47,384 nucleotides of DNA from Bacillota bacterium (GCA_023415335.1 JAEZLD010000057.1:1-47384), one strand, 5' to 3'; shown: positions 8,407 through 17,829, counted from the first letter of the stretch. Notes: generated by a model from the sequence alone, not told the origin. Program-made: numbers and translations.

Positions 8407-9528
8407 CTATATTATTTCTCCTTTTCCTATAACAATAGGATAATTTTCCTGTCCTACGAGAGTTCTTCCCCTCTTTATTACAACAGATCTGTCAATTATA
8501 ACGTGGTCAAGGACAGCGTTATCCTGAACCTCGGTATCCTCCATGATTATGCAGTTTCGTGCACATGCTCCCTTATAGATCTTTACCCCTCTGAAAAGCA
8601 CACAGTTTTCTATATTTCCCTCAACTACACATCCATCTGCTACAAGGCAGTTTTTTACATGGGCGCTATCCGTATATTTTGCAGGCACCTCATCCTTTAC
8701 CTTTGTATAAATTCTTCCTGGTTTATAAAAAAGCTCCTGCATTATTTCCGGCTTTAAAAGCATCATATTATACCTGAAATATGTGGAGATGGAATCTATC
8801 CTGGCTAAAAAGTCCTTATATTCATAACCGTATATGCCAATAGAGTTTAAATTCTTCAATAATACATGCTTGATAAAATCTGTGTGTCCTCGCGCCTGGG
8901 CTTCCTCAATAATATATTCAAAGTACTTTTTCTCCATTATAAACATGTTCATACATATTTTACGCGACTTTGGTACTGTAGGATTTACTTCCATGTCCCA
9001 TATTCTTCCATTAGCATCCGTCTCAACTAGTATATATTTTTTCAGCTTTTCCTTTTTAATATCCTTTTCTTCCTTATACAGCATGGTTATATCAGCCTTA
9101 GTATCAATATGATATTTCAATGCATTGTCATAGTTTATATTACATACCATATGCGTCCCTGATATAACCACATACTTCTCAGTACTTTTTCTTACATAAC
9201 TCATAATACTATGAAAGGCATCCACTGTGCCTGTATACCACCCATGACTGTCATAACTAGTATAAGGCGAAAAAACAGACAACCCTCCGTGTTTCCTGTT
9301 CAGATTCCATTCTTTTCCCATTCCAATGTGTTCTATAAGCGATCTATAATTACTCTGGGTGATCACTCCTATATTTTTTATTCCAGAATTGACCATGTTA
9401 GAAAGTGCAAAATCAATAGTCCTATACCTTCCGCCGAAAGGTATAGCTGCGACAGAGCGTTTTCTTATAATTTCTCTAAGGTCCACATCATCCTCAGCAG
9501 CATAAATTATTCCAAGTGCGTCCTTCAT
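8407..9528 (-). CDS. glgD: GlgD, regulatory-type paralog of ADP-glucose pyrophosphorylase
   Basis: 373 residues, related over its length to GlgC (AIPFGGRYRTIDFALSNMVNSG, then a left-handed beta-helix near the end). The N-terminal nucleotide-binding loop is degenerate: the first residues read LGIIYAAEDDVDL instead of the Gly-rich GGxGxRL loop. In Firmicutes GlgD is poorly active alone and forms a more active complex with GlgC (established for Bacillus-type enzymes). The ATG overlaps the glgC stop by four bases (ATGA), which implies translational coupling and a fixed subunit ratio. Ribosome site GGAGGATGA lies inside the end of glgC. Confidence 0.95.
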   Translation of the reverse strand: MKDALGIIYAAEDDVDLREIIRKRSVAAIPFGGRYRTIDFALSNMVNSGIKNIGVITQSNYRSLIEHIGMGKEWNLNRKHGGLSVFSPYTSYDSHGWYTGTVDAFHSIMSYVRKSTEKYVVISGTHMVCNINYDNALKYHIDTKADITMLYKEEKDIKKEKLKKYILVETDANGRIWDMEVNPTVPKSRKICMNMFIMEKKYFEYIIEEAQARGHTDFIKHVLLKNLNSIGIYGYEYKDFLARIDSISTYFRYNMMLLKPEIMQELFYKPGRIYTKVKDEVPAKYTDSAHVKNCLVADGCVVEGNIENCVLFRGVKIYKGACARNCIIMEDTEVQDNAVLDHVIIDRSVVIKRGRTLVGQENYPIVIGKGEII

Positions 9529-10793
9529 TGTGCCTCATCCTCCATTCTTATACATTCACCGGATGGAATCTCATGCACATCTCCAGGAGATTTCACCACC
9601 ACAACGTTCCTTCCTATTACAGTTCCATCAGGAATTACAATATCCTCTCCTATAACAGTAATGCCGGCATTATATATATCGGGGAAGCATTTGTTTGCCA
9701 CATCATCCCCAAAGCCTATTTTACAGTTCTTCCCTATGCTTGCCCCTTCTCCTATTATAACGCGGCTTAGCCTTGTTCCTTCTCCTATAGTAACCCTTGG
9801 CATTATTATAGAATCCCTGATGCAGCTTTCTCTGCCAGTTTCTACACTGGAAAAAATAACAGAATGCTCTATAATCCCGTAAACCTTGGATCCCTCCGCA
9901 ATTATGCTGTTTTTAACATCGGCCTCCTGAGATATGAAGTGAGGCGGTTCCACTGGATTTCTGGCATAAATCCTCCACTTAGGGTCATATAAATCAAATG
10001 CAGGTACAGACTCCAGCAAATCCATATTAGCCTCCCAGAGACTTTGTATAGTACCTACATCCTTCCAATAGCCGGAAAAAGAATAGGCAAAGATGGCCTC
10101 TCCCTCCTCAAGCATTCTTGGTATTATGTTTTTTCCAAAATCATGGCTTGATTTTGAATCCTTGTCATCCTCCACAAGATATTTTTTGAGCTTACTCCAA
10201 TTAAACACATATACACCCATAGACGCATTATTGCTTTTAGGGGACTTTGGCTTCTCAGCAAAATCTGTTATCCTTCCATCCTCATCTGTATCCATTATTC
10301 CAAATCTGTCAGCTTCATCCCATGGAACCTGTATTACTGCAATGGTTGCCGCTGCATCTTTCTTCTTATGATACTCCAGCATCCTGCTATAATCCATTTT
10401 ATATATATGGTCTCCTGACAGAATGATTATATATTGAGGATTGTATTGCTCTACGAACTCAATATTCTGATATATGGCATTTGCTGTTCCTTTATACCAT
10501 TCTCCTCTTTTACCCTTAACATAGGGGGGTAGTACAAATACCCCTCCGTCTATCCTGTCCAGATCCCATGGCTGTCCTGCTCCGATATATGCATTCAGCT
10601 TATGGGGCCTATACTGGGTAAGTACACCAACAGTATCTATTCCTGAGTTAGTACAATTGCTTAGTGCAAAATCTATTATCCTATACTTCCCACCAAAGGG
10701 TACAGCAGGCTTAGCAAGGTTTTTTGTCAGTATCCCAAGTCTATTTCCCTGTCCTCCTGCAAGAAGCATGGCTATGCATTCCTTTTTCCACAT
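9525..10793 (-). CDS. glgC: Glucose-1-phosphate adenylyltransferase (ADP-glucose pyrophosphorylase)
   Basis: The committed step of glycogen synthesis: glucose-1-phosphate plus ATP gives ADP-glucose. 422 residues. The catalytic loop LAGGQGNRLG is at residues 11-20, followed by KPAVPFGGKYRIIDF, WYKGTANAIYQN and SGDHIYKMDY. The C-terminal third is a left-handed beta-helix (many hexapeptides such as IGEGTR and IGKNCK). Being first in the operon with an AAAGGGAG ribosome site, it sets transcription of all three glg genes. An inverted repeat just upstream (10846-10864) may be its control site. Confidence 0.96.
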   Translation of the reverse strand: MWKKECIAMLLAGGQGNRLGILTKNLAKPAVPFGGKYRIIDFALSNCTNSGIDTVGVLTQYRPHKLNAYIGAGQPWDLDRIDGGVFVLPPYVKGKRGEWYKGTANAIYQNIEFVEQYNPQYIIILSGDHIYKMDYSRMLEYHKKKDAAATIAVIQVPWDEADRFGIMDTDEDGRITDFAEKPKSPKSNNASMGVYVFNWSKLKKYLVEDDKDSKSSHDFGKNIIPRMLEEGEAIFAYSFSGYWKDVGTIQSLWEANMDLLESVPAFDLYDPKWRIYARNPVEPPHFISQEADVKNSIIAEGSKVYGIIEHSVIFSSVETGRESCIRDSIIMPRVTIGEGTRLSRVIIGEGASIGKNCKIGFGDDVANKCFPDIYNAGITVIGEDIVIPDGTVIGRNVVVVKSPGDVHEIPSGECIRMEDEAQ

Positions 10794-10845
10794 GATGTGT
10801 CACTCCCTTTATATCTATACATACCCTTTCATTTATACGTCCATG

Positions 10846-10864
10846 CATGGGAATTTATTCCATG
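10846..10864. promoter_or_regulatory. Inverted repeat upstream of glgC
   Basis: CATGGGAAT-TT-ATTCCATG, an inverted repeat with one bulged base, lies about 53 bases before the glgC start. It is in the right place for an operator, but no clear -35/-10 pair is visible next to it, so the role is uncertain. Confidence 0.3.
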
Positions 10865-10921
10865 AATTTTTCACTATTAAAATAACTTTATGTTCTTTTG
10901 CCACTTAAAAAATAACCATAA

Positions 10922-10962
10922 AAATACTCCTTAGAAACGGTGGTGTGTTCCAAGGAGTATTT
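10922..10962 (-). terminator. Terminator after the P-II-like gene
   Basis: Perfect 11-bp stem AAATACTCCTT / AAGGAGTATTT with a 19-base loop. Reading on minus it is followed by TTTTATGGTTATTTTTT, a T-rich tail. It separates the P-II-like gene from the glycogen operon. Confidence 0.75.
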
Positions 10963-11010
10963 ATCTGACTATTTATCATTTATATATGTTCTGTTATATA
11001 CTGTATTCTA

Positions 11011-11358
11011 TCACTGCTGTTCTGCCAATCCCTCTGGACTTCCAACCGGTATTGTAAACAATATACCCTTTTCAGGAAGACTTATATCCCCTATGTTATT
11101 CAGTATAACCCTTCGGTCTACGGCGACCTGCTCATCTTGTAGCACAGTAATAAGCATCTTATTACGCTGCACTGAGGGATTCAGGAAACGCCTAAGCATT
11201 CCAAATGCAGGTACTTTCTCCACTTCAGATTGTCCCAATACCTGTAGTCCTCCTTCACATTCAACTATGGTTGTTCCGCTGATCCCTGACTCCATAAGTC
11301 CTGAAAGAATGTCCGGTATCCTGTCAGTCTCTCCTGTTATAAACACCTGCAGCTGCAT
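11011..11358 (-). CDS. Small P-II/CutA-fold-like protein of unknown role
   Basis: 115 residues without membrane segments. It reads like the short ferredoxin-like P-II family proteins common in Clostridia: an opening beta strand (MQLQVFITGETDRI), then MESGISGTTIVECEG, KVPAFGMLRRFLN, a central MLITVLQDEQV strand, and ILFTIPVGSPEGL near the end. The classic uridylylation T-loop of GlnB is not recognisable, so it is probably not a true nitrogen regulator. It follows lacZ in the same direction but is separated by a strong hairpin and has its own promoter candidate. Ligand unknown. Confidence 0.65.
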   Translation of the reverse strand: MQLQVFITGETDRIPDILSGLMESGISGTTIVECEGGLQVLGQSEVEKVPAFGMLRRFLNPSVQRNKMLITVLQDEQVAVDRRVILNNIGDISLPEKGILFTIPVGSPEGLAEQQ

Positions 11359-11385
11359 AAAATCATCCCCTCATCACAAACAATA

Positions 11386-11413
11386 ATTTTACTCTTTTTA
11401 ATATTTATATCAA
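11386..11413 (-). promoter_or_regulatory. Promoter candidate of the P-II-like gene
   Basis: Minus strand TTGATA (11408-11413), 16 bases, TAAAAT (11386-11391), with the start codon about 28 bases after the -10. Its presence after the 11456-11495 hairpin suggests independent expression. Confidence 0.4.
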
Positions 11414-11455
11414 TCTTAACCCTTTATTTCGTTTTAATTCCAGCATGCATAAAGG

Positions 11456-11495
11456 ACAGTGTTATCTAATATTATCGTATATTTGATAACACTGT
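11456..11495 (-). terminator. Strong hairpin after lacZ
   Basis: Perfect 11-bp stem ACAGTGTTATC / GATAACACTGT just after the lacZ stop at 11514. On minus it is not followed by a T-run, so it may be a weak terminator or a 3'-end stabilising structure rather than a classic intrinsic terminator. Confidence 0.5.
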
Positions 11496-11513
11496 CGCAT
11501 AATAATGTTCCAA

Positions 11514-14500
11514 TTATATTCCCTTGAAGCTAAATTCCAGCTCCAGCGGTTCTGATATGTCTATAAGAAAATCCTTATGGGTCCTGGCACCCCAGCTGTT
11601 ATCTCCTCCAACACCCATCTGATTCTTTGATACTCTTATAACTGTATAGTGTATAGGAGGAAGCTCATAGGCATGAGTGGCGTTTTCAAGTTCATGTGGT
11701 GTATACGGAAGTGCAGAAAAGTTCATTGCCTTTCCAGTGAAAAGCAGCCCTCTTCCCTTATAATCCATAACTTTGGCCCACCTGGTGTTATATCTGTTCC
11801 CACACTCCTGGGGAACAAGATATTTTGCCATGCTCTCCTTGACTGTTGTTTCATATATTCCAAGCTTAGAGCCCTGATTCCTGTCCCAATATGTCTCGTC
11901 AGGACCCAGTCCATACCATCTTATATGGCTGTAATCCGCATCAAGCTTGAACATTACTCCAAATTCAGGCATATCCCCAAGCTCCCTTACAGGCTCATAA
12001 TACAGCTTCACCTTAATCTCTCCATCTCCATAAACCCTATAGCTTAGAATACAGCTACTCCTTGGATTGGTAGGCATAGAATAGGTAAAAGAAATTTCCA
12101 CGCAGTCTTCCATGGATTTTACTACAGGAGGATTAATACTAACATCTGAATAATCCCCATTAATACATCTGGAGTAAAGGCTTGCAATCTTCCACTGTGC
12201 ATAACGGCCAGGCATGTTATTCCCCATGTCGTTATCTATAGGAGCCCTCCAGAAGTTAGGCCTTGGAATGTCCTTAAGCAGCTCTACTCCCCCATACCTA
12301 TAGGATGTGAGGCCGCTGCTAATATAAGAAAATAACACCTCAAAATCCTCTCCCCTGACACCTAGGTTCCAGCTTCCTTTTATTATCTCCAGAGGTCTAT
12401 TCATTCTTTTTACAGGGGCTTCTACCATATACACTCCCTGTCCGAATGCTACCTCATGTCCTCTCATTGCCCAGGATTCATCTTTTACCAGACGGAAGGA
12501 TAATGTAATTACATGTTCCCCAGGGCTTTGCCTTTTTTTAAAGGGCAGCGGGTACTCCTTATAGCTTTCAGGCTTAACATCCGTATATAGGGCTGCTGTT
12601 TCTGCCAATACCCCGTTTATATACAGTGTAGCTATGCATTCATACTTGTTTGTGTTAGTAAACAGGCTGTGATTTACCACCTTTACCTTGTCCTTTTCCA
12701 CATATGCATATATATCCTGATAGTTGTACTTAACCTCTGCCATCTTAGGAGAGGGGTCTCTTTTCTCTCCATATACTATTCCATTTCCGCTAAAATTATA
12801 GTCAGAAGGCCTGTCGCCAAAATCTCCCCCATAGGCTTGGAAGCTTTCCCCATAACGATTCCTTTTGGTTATGGACTGATCAATATAATCCCATATGAAA
12901 CCGCCCTGATATAAAGGTTCCTCGTATGCCAGTTCCGTATATTTATACATGGCGCCACAGGAGTTTCCCATAGCATGACAATACTCACAGCAAATAAAAG
13001 GCTTTTCCCTATGCTCCTTAAGGAAGGACTTTATACCCTCCACTGAAGTATACATCTGACTTTCAATATCACTTGTTTCCTCATGTCTTCTGTCATGGTT
13101 TACCCCTTCGTAATGGACAGGCCTTGAGGGATCAAGTTTTTTAAACAGCTTGGACATTTTAAAAATATTAACTCCCCCATAGGACTCATTGCCACAGGAC
13201 CATATTATTATGGATGGATGGTTCTTGTCCCTCTGATACATTGAGTTTACTCTGTCCAGCAATACCTTCTCCCACTCTGGTCGGTCTCCTGGAATCACCT
13301 GTGAATCATCTATTATTCCTCTCGCCCTCAAATCCCAGAATCCATGGCTTTCCAGATTGTTCTCACCGATAACATATAATCCATATTTATCACAAAGCTT
13401 ATACAGCCATGAATTGTTTGGGTAATGGCTGGTACGTATGGCGTTTATGTTGTTTCTTTTCATGGTTATTATGTCCTGCTCTGTTTCCTCAAATGTAACC
13501 GCCCTTCCAAACCTGCTGCTGAAATCATGGCGGTTAACTCCTTTGAACACAATACGCCTTCCGTTTAAATACATAATGCTGTTTTTAATCTTAAAACTCC
13601 TGAAGCCTACATTTTCAAGTAGCACCTCACAAAGCCTTCCATCCTTGTCCATAGCCTCTATCTGCAGTTTGTATAAGAAGGGATCCTCTGCACTCCATAG
13701 CCTGGGCTTCTCTATCTGGAGACAGTAGGATGAGTTAATGCCAAGCACCTCCTCCTTTTCTTCTATAGCAGTTTCTCCTTCAAAAATAGTCAGCCTTATC
13801 CTTCCATCACGGTTAGCTATTGCAGATGTATTCAGTATTCCCATATGATAGTCCTCAGATAGGCAGGCTTCCAGCTTCAAATCATATATATGAACATATG
13901 GAATGGTGTACAAATACACGTCCCTAAATATTCCGGAAAACCTGAAGAAATCCTGGTCCTCACACCAGCTGCTGCTGGTCCACTTGAAAACCTGAACAGC
14001 CAGTTTGTTGGCACCAGACTTTAGATACTCTGTCAGCTCAAACTCCGAGGGAGTAAAGCTGTCCTCGCTATAGCCCGCGAAGTATCCATTAAGCCAAACA
14101 GCCAGAGCGCTCTCTGCTCCCTGGAAGCTTATAAACACCCTTTTATCTTCCATAAAATCAGGAATAGTAAAATATTTCACATAGCTTCCAACCGGATTAT
14201 ATTTCTCGGGAATTTCTCCCGGAACAATTTCCTCCCTGCCATCCCATGGGTACTGGATATTAACATATTGGGGGTTATCGTGGCCTTCCAACTGAATATG
14301 AGAGGGTACCCTTATAAACTCCCAGGTTCTGCAATCATAGTCTATGTCCTGGAAATTGTTTATAGCTGACTGTATGTTTCTTGCATAATGAAACTTCCAT
14401 AGTCCATTTAGGGAATATCTGAAATCCTCCCCTTCTTCCCATGCATCCTTTACAGTGGGGTAAAACCCATGGTCAGAATGGGCTTCCAGCCTTTTTTCCT

Positions 14501-14546
14501 TAAAATACTCAGGATCCTTCAGTCTGTTATAATCAAACACATTCAT
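11514..14546 (-). CDS. lacZ: Beta-galactosidase, GH2 family, LacZ type
   Basis: Hydrolyses terminal beta-galactosides in the cytoplasm. 1010 residues, the E. coli LacZ length. Domain order is the sugar-binding jelly roll (about 50-215), Ig-like domain, the TIM barrel (about 335-620) and the C-terminal beta-galactosidase small-chain domain (to 1007). The acid/base glutamate is E454 in SCGNESYGG and the nucleophile E521 in ICCEYCHAMGN. The family motif usually written DEANIETHG reads GENNLESHG (394-402). There is no signal peptide. It starts 63 bases after the second permease gene, with GAAAGGAG before the ATG, so it belongs to the sugar ABC transporter operon; the transported sugar is probably a beta-galactoside or galacto-oligosaccharide (inference). 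Confidence 0.95.
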   Translation of the reverse strand: MNVFDYNRLKDPEYFKEKRLEAHSDHGFYPTVKDAWEEGEDFRYSLNGLWKFHYARNIQSAINNFQDIDYDCRTWEFIRVPSHIQLEGHDNPQYVNIQYPWDGREEIVPGEIPEKYNPVGSYVKYFTIPDFMEDKRVFISFQGAESALAVWLNGYFAGYSEDSFTPSEFELTEYLKSGANKLAVQVFKWTSSSWCEDQDFFRFSGIFRDVYLYTIPYVHIYDLKLEACLSEDYHMGILNTSAIANRDGRIRLTIFEGETAIEEKEEVLGINSSYCLQIEKPRLWSAEDPFLYKLQIEAMDKDGRLCEVLLENVGFRSFKIKNSIMYLNGRRIVFKGVNRHDFSSRFGRAVTFEETEQDIITMKRNNINAIRTSHYPNNSWLYKLCDKYGLYVIGENNLESHGFWDLRARGIIDDSQVIPGDRPEWEKVLLDRVNSMYQRDKNHPSIIIWSCGNESYGGVNIFKMSKLFKKLDPSRPVHYEGVNHDRRHEETSDIESQMYTSVEGIKSFLKEHREKPFICCEYCHAMGNSCGAMYKYTELAYEEPLYQGGFIWDYIDQSITKRNRYGESFQAYGGDFGDRPSDYNFSGNGIVYGEKRDPSPKMAEVKYNYQDIYAYVEKDKVKVVNHSLFTNTNKYECIATLYINGVLAETAALYTDVKPESYKEYPLPFKKRQSPGEHVITLSFRLVKDESWAMRGHEVAFGQGVYMVEAPVKRMNRPLEIIKGSWNLGVRGEDFEVLFSYISSGLTSYRYGGVELLKDIPRPNFWRAPIDNDMGNNMPGRYAQWKIASLYSRCINGDYSDVSINPPVVKSMEDCVEISFTYSMPTNPRSSCILSYRVYGDGEIKVKLYYEPVRELGDMPEFGVMFKLDADYSHIRWYGLGPDETYWDRNQGSKLGIYETTVKESMAKYLVPQECGNRYNTRWAKVMDYKGRGLLFTGKAMNFSALPYTPHELENATHAYELPPIHYTVIRVSKNQMGVGGDNSWGARTHKDFLIDISEPLELEFSFKGI

Positions 14547-14609
14547 TTCGCCGCTCCTTTCAACTCCTTAACACAACACCTGTTAATTAAAACTATATTT
14601 ATAACAGTT

Positions 14610-15416
14610 TTATTTTATTGTCCCAGTTATACCATTTGCAAAGCTCTTCTGGAGCAGGAAAAACACTATAATAGTAGGTATACTACAAAGGAACACTGCC
14701 AGCATAAGCATTCCATAATCAGTAACATATCCACCTACAAGGTTTGCCACCAGCATGGGCATTGTTTGGCTTCCATCCTTCAGAAGTATTATTTTTGGCC
14801 ACAAATAACTATTCCATGCATTCATAAATGTAATGGTCATGGCAGCAGCAAAGGTGGACCTCATTGAAGGAAAAAACATTTTAAAGAATATCTTAAGCTC
14901 CCCCAATCCATCTATACGTGCTGCATCTATCATTTCATGGGGGAACGACCTTGCGCTCTGTCTGAACATCATTATAAGAAAGGGAGTAGAAATTGTAGGA
15001 AGTATAAAGCCAAGCATCGTGTTCTGAAGCCCCACATCAGATACTGCCTGAAATAGTGGTATCATTGTGGCTGCAAATGGCACCATCATGGCAAGAAGTA
15101 TAATAGCCATTACAAAATCCTTCCCTTTATCGTGATATATCTCAAAACCATAGCCTGCCAGGGAACATACTAATAGCGATATAAAGGTGAGTAACATGGA
15201 GTTCCTGAAGGAGTTAAGCATAGCAGAGGACAAATCCTGGGAGGCTGTAAGAGCCTTAAAGTTCTCCATTAAGTAAGCACCCGGAAGAAGCCTGCCCTTG
15301 ATTATATCGATACTCTTGTTGGTAGCAGATACAGCAACCCATAGCAGTGGAAAAACTGAAATCATGGATACTATGATAAGAAATACATATTGTCCAATAC
15401 GTTTTATTCTATTCAC
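14610..15416 (-). CDS. Carbohydrate ABC transporter permease, MalG/LacG type
   Basis: 268 residues from a GTG start at 15414-15416, which overlaps the previous permease stop by eight bases (GTGAATAG) and follows AGGTGGGTGA. There are six predicted membrane helices, and the EAA loop that docks with the ATPase reads DAARIDGLGELKIFFKMFFP. CUT1-family permeases of this kind import oligosaccharides. No ATPase gene is in the locus; a shared MsmX/UgpC-type ATPase from elsewhere in the genome is likely (inference). Longer in-frame starts reach into the upstream gene and are less likely. Confidence 0.92.
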   Translation of the reverse strand: MNRIKRIGQYVFLIIVSMISVFPLLWVAVSATNKSIDIIKGRLLPGAYLMENFKALTASQDLSSAMLNSFRNSMLLTFISLLVCSLAGYGFEIYHDKGKDFVMAIILLAMMVPFAATMIPLFQAVSDVGLQNTMLGFILPTISTPFLIMMFRQSARSFPHEMIDAARIDGLGELKIFFKMFFPSMRSTFAAAMTITFMNAWNSYLWPKIILLKDGSQTMPMLVANLVGGYVTDYGMLMLAVFLCSIPTIIVFFLLQKSFANGITGTIK

Positions 15417-16332
15417 GTTTATCACCCACCTTAAGCTGTACAAGTGCAAGAATGGCAACCATTATGAATATTACATAGGAAACTGCACATGCATATCCTA
15501 TGTTTGGGAAGTACCTGAATGCCAGATTATATATATAGTGGCTCATTGTTATGGTTGCATTTCCCGGCCCTCCCTGTGTCAGGTTCCAGGACTCATCAAA
15601 AAGCTGTAGTGTTCCGTTTGTAGACATTATAGCAGTCAAAAGTATTATAGGCTTTAAAAGAGGTATTGTAATCTTCCAAAGACACTGGAGGGGAGATGCC
15701 CCATCAATCCTTGCTGCCTCATAAAGCGAATAGTCTATGTTCTGCAGCCCCGCCAGATAAAATACCATGTTATACCCAGTCCATCTCCATATAAGAGCTA
15801 TTATTATGACTGCCCTTGCGCTATTTGCATAGGTTAGAAAAGCATACCCTGTATTAATAATTCCAAGCTTTATCAGTATTGTATTAATAAATCCATCTGC
15901 AGCAAAAAGTGAACGGAATATGAGTGCATAGGAAACCAGTGAGGTTGCACATGGAAGAAATATTAACGTTCTGAACATCCCCCTGAACCTAAGTCTTCTG
16001 TCATTAAGCATGGACGCAAGTATAAGCGCCAGGAGCAGCATTACAGGAACCTCTATTATAAGATAGATAAAGGTATTTTTTATGGATTGTATAAATACAC
16101 TATCCTGCAGCAGGCGCCCATAATTGGTAAAGCCAGTCCAATGCAGATTTGCACCCACCCCCGTCTTCAGGGAAAGCAGGAAGGCCTTTACCATAGGGTA
16201 GTAGCTCATTGCTGCTATAAGAATAGCTGAAGGTGCCAGAAAGAGCCATCCTATAAGCCTCTGTTTCTTATTAAGAGAAAATCTCCTTCTTGGTGTTTTC
16301 ACAGGAGTAATTGTCTGAACCGCTGTTTTCAT
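15409..16332 (-). CDS. Carbohydrate ABC transporter permease, MalF/LacF type
   Basis: 307 residues with a basic N-terminal tail (KTPRRRFSLNKKQR) and six membrane helices, starting with WLFLAPSAILIAAMSYYP. The EAA loop reads YEAARIDGASPLQCLWKITIP. It pairs with the MalG-type permease to form the channel of a CUT1 sugar importer. GGAGGGGAG precedes the ATG. It lies 88 bases after the binding-protein gene, with a hairpin in between that may lower its expression relative to the binding protein. Confidence 0.93.
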   Translation of the reverse strand: MKTAVQTITPVKTPRRRFSLNKKQRLIGWLFLAPSAILIAAMSYYPMVKAFLLSLKTGVGANLHWTGFTNYGRLLQDSVFIQSIKNTFIYLIIEVPVMLLLALILASMLNDRRLRFRGMFRTLIFLPCATSLVSYALIFRSLFAADGFINTILIKLGIINTGYAFLTYANSARAVIIIALIWRWTGYNMVFYLAGLQNIDYSLYEAARIDGASPLQCLWKITIPLLKPIILLTAIMSTNGTLQLFDESWNLTQGGPGNATITMSHYIYNLAFRYFPNIGYACAVSYVIFIMVAILALVQLKVGDKRE

Positions 16333-16366
16333 TGACTCCCCTCCTTTAGTGGTTTATATACAAGCA

Positions 16367-16393
16367 GGGAACAGCCAGTATATGGCAGTTCCC
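16367..16393 (-). other. Intercistronic hairpin between binding-protein and permease genes
   Basis: GGGAAC-A-GCCA, five-base loop, TGGC-A-GTTCCC: a near-perfect stem with no T-run. Such hairpins protect the upstream binding-protein mRNA from 3' exonuclease and reduce permease synthesis, as known for malE-malF. The position fits that role. Confidence 0.55.
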
Positions 16394-16420
16394 CACATTG
16401 TTGTCAATAATTCCAACCAG

Positions 16421-17731
16421 CTATTTTCCCGTATAGAATTCTATACTTTCCTGGGCTGCCTTAAGCTCCTTATTCAGGTCTGCCCCCTTGTTAACCACAT
16501 TGCTTATAGCTGTTGCAACGGCTGATCTTGCCTCATAATAGAATGCTCCAGTATTGTTGCTGGGAATCTTACCAGCAAAATCAGTAATAAGCGAATATAC
16601 TGATGCTCCACCAAAGAACTCCTGTGGCTTTCCATAAACATCACTTTTGGCAGCAGGCAGATAGGTTGCAAGAGCTCCTGATTTAGGAAGGATTGTCTCA
16701 TAGAATTCAACACTTCCTGCAAATGTGGACTTCATGAAATCAACTGCCAAATCAACATTTTTGCAGTTGGAGCTAATGGCCCAGCTTGAGCCTCCATTGT
16801 TAGAATAGTTAGTAGCAGTGGATACTCCATCAAGCTTAGGCATATTGGTTATTGCCCATTTACCAGACTGGTCCTTAGCAGACTGTATGGAAGCCATTAT
16901 CCAGCAGCCATTTATTGTCCCTGCAACAGTACCGTTGGTTATGGAGCCTACATACTCATCCCAGCTATTTACTTCTATAAGAACTCCTGACTTTTTAAGC
17001 TCTATATAGGTTTCCATTACTTTCTTGAGAACGTCATTGTTAACTATATCAGGTTTACCATCTTTAGTAAAAAGACTTGCTCCAGCAGATTGAAGCATCA
17101 TCATTATTACATCACTTTCACCTGCCTGGCAGGATAATAATGGTTTACCAGTTTTCGCAAGTATGTTCTTGCCCATCTGGATATACTTAGACCAGGTTAT
17201 ATCCTTAAAATCCTCAGCCTTATATCCAGCCTGTGTCAGTACATCTGTCCTATAGCAGCCTATTACCGCACCATTGTCAAATGGTACACCATAGTTTTTG
17301 TTATCTATAACAGAATAAGCGGTCTTTGCTTTTCCAAACTTCGAAAAGTCTATTCCTGATTTAGTAATATCCTTAAACAGCTCAGGATAGGCCATAACAT
17401 TCTTTTGAAATGCATTATCCTGAATAAGCAGTATATCTGGCATGCCATCTGTCTTTTTTGATTGTCCAGCAGTATTTATAAAGGTCTGGATGTCATCCCA
17501 TGGGGTTTCCACAATCTCAAGGTCAAAATCCGCATGGCTCTTCTGATAAAGCTTTTCGGCTTCTTGCATTGCATAAAGGTTAAATGCAGGATCCCAGCAC
17601 CAAACAGTAAGCTTATTACTCTTTGCAGTATCTGTTGGTGTTACCTTTGTCTCTCCTCCACCTGAACTGCAGGCAGTTACAGACAGTACCAGAACAAACG
17701 CCAGCATAGCAGAAAACAGTTTCTTTAACAT
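16421..17731 (-). CDS. Sugar ABC transporter substrate-binding lipoprotein
   Basis: 436 residues. A lipoprotein signal peptide with lipobox SVTAC (lipidated Cys at position 21) is followed by a Ser/Gly/Thr linker and an SBP_bac_1 fold (TVWCWDPAF, then DILLIQDNAFQ, NYGVPFDNGAVIGCYRTD, and a YSNNGGSSWAIS hinge region). It is anchored outside the membrane and delivers sugar to the two permeases encoded downstream. First gene of the transport operon after the AraC regulator, with GGGGGAAAGG before the ATG. Confidence 0.94.
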   Translation of the reverse strand: MLKKLFSAMLAFVLVLSVTACSSGGGETKVTPTDTAKSNKLTVWCWDPAFNLYAMQEAEKLYQKSHADFDLEIVETPWDDIQTFINTAGQSKKTDGMPDILLIQDNAFQKNVMAYPELFKDITKSGIDFSKFGKAKTAYSVIDNKNYGVPFDNGAVIGCYRTDVLTQAGYKAEDFKDITWSKYIQMGKNILAKTGKPLLSCQAGESDVIMMMLQSAGASLFTKDGKPDIVNNDVLKKVMETYIELKKSGVLIEVNSWDEYVGSITNGTVAGTINGCWIMASIQSAKDQSGKWAITNMPKLDGVSTATNYSNNGGSSWAISSNCKNVDLAVDFMKSTFAGSVEFYETILPKSGALATYLPAAKSDVYGKPQEFFGGASVYSLITDFAGKIPSNNTGAFYYEARSAVATAISNVVNKGADLNKELKAAQESIEFYTGK

Positions 17732-17801
17732 AACCTTTCCCCCTTACATATTTTCTTATGTGTACGCTATATTCATAATACACCCCTGTAAGACAGTAAG
17801 G

Positions 17802-17829
17802 TTTATATTTTCGATTAACATTTTTGCAA
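17802..17829 (-). promoter_or_regulatory. Candidate promoter of the transporter-lacZ operon
   Basis: Minus strand TTGCAA (17824-17829), 16 bases, TATAAA (17802-17807), 70 bases before the binding-protein start and just after the AraC stop. The AraC-family product probably acts here, but no clear paired sites can be named. Confidence 0.35.

Noticed and set aside
9211..9882. Long plus-strand open frame antisense to glgC/glgD
   Set aside because: It mirrors codon structure of well-conserved genes on the other strand, has no ribosome site and no recognisable family. Similar antisense frames at 1276-1770, 4168-4554 and 45850-46314 were rejected for the same reason.
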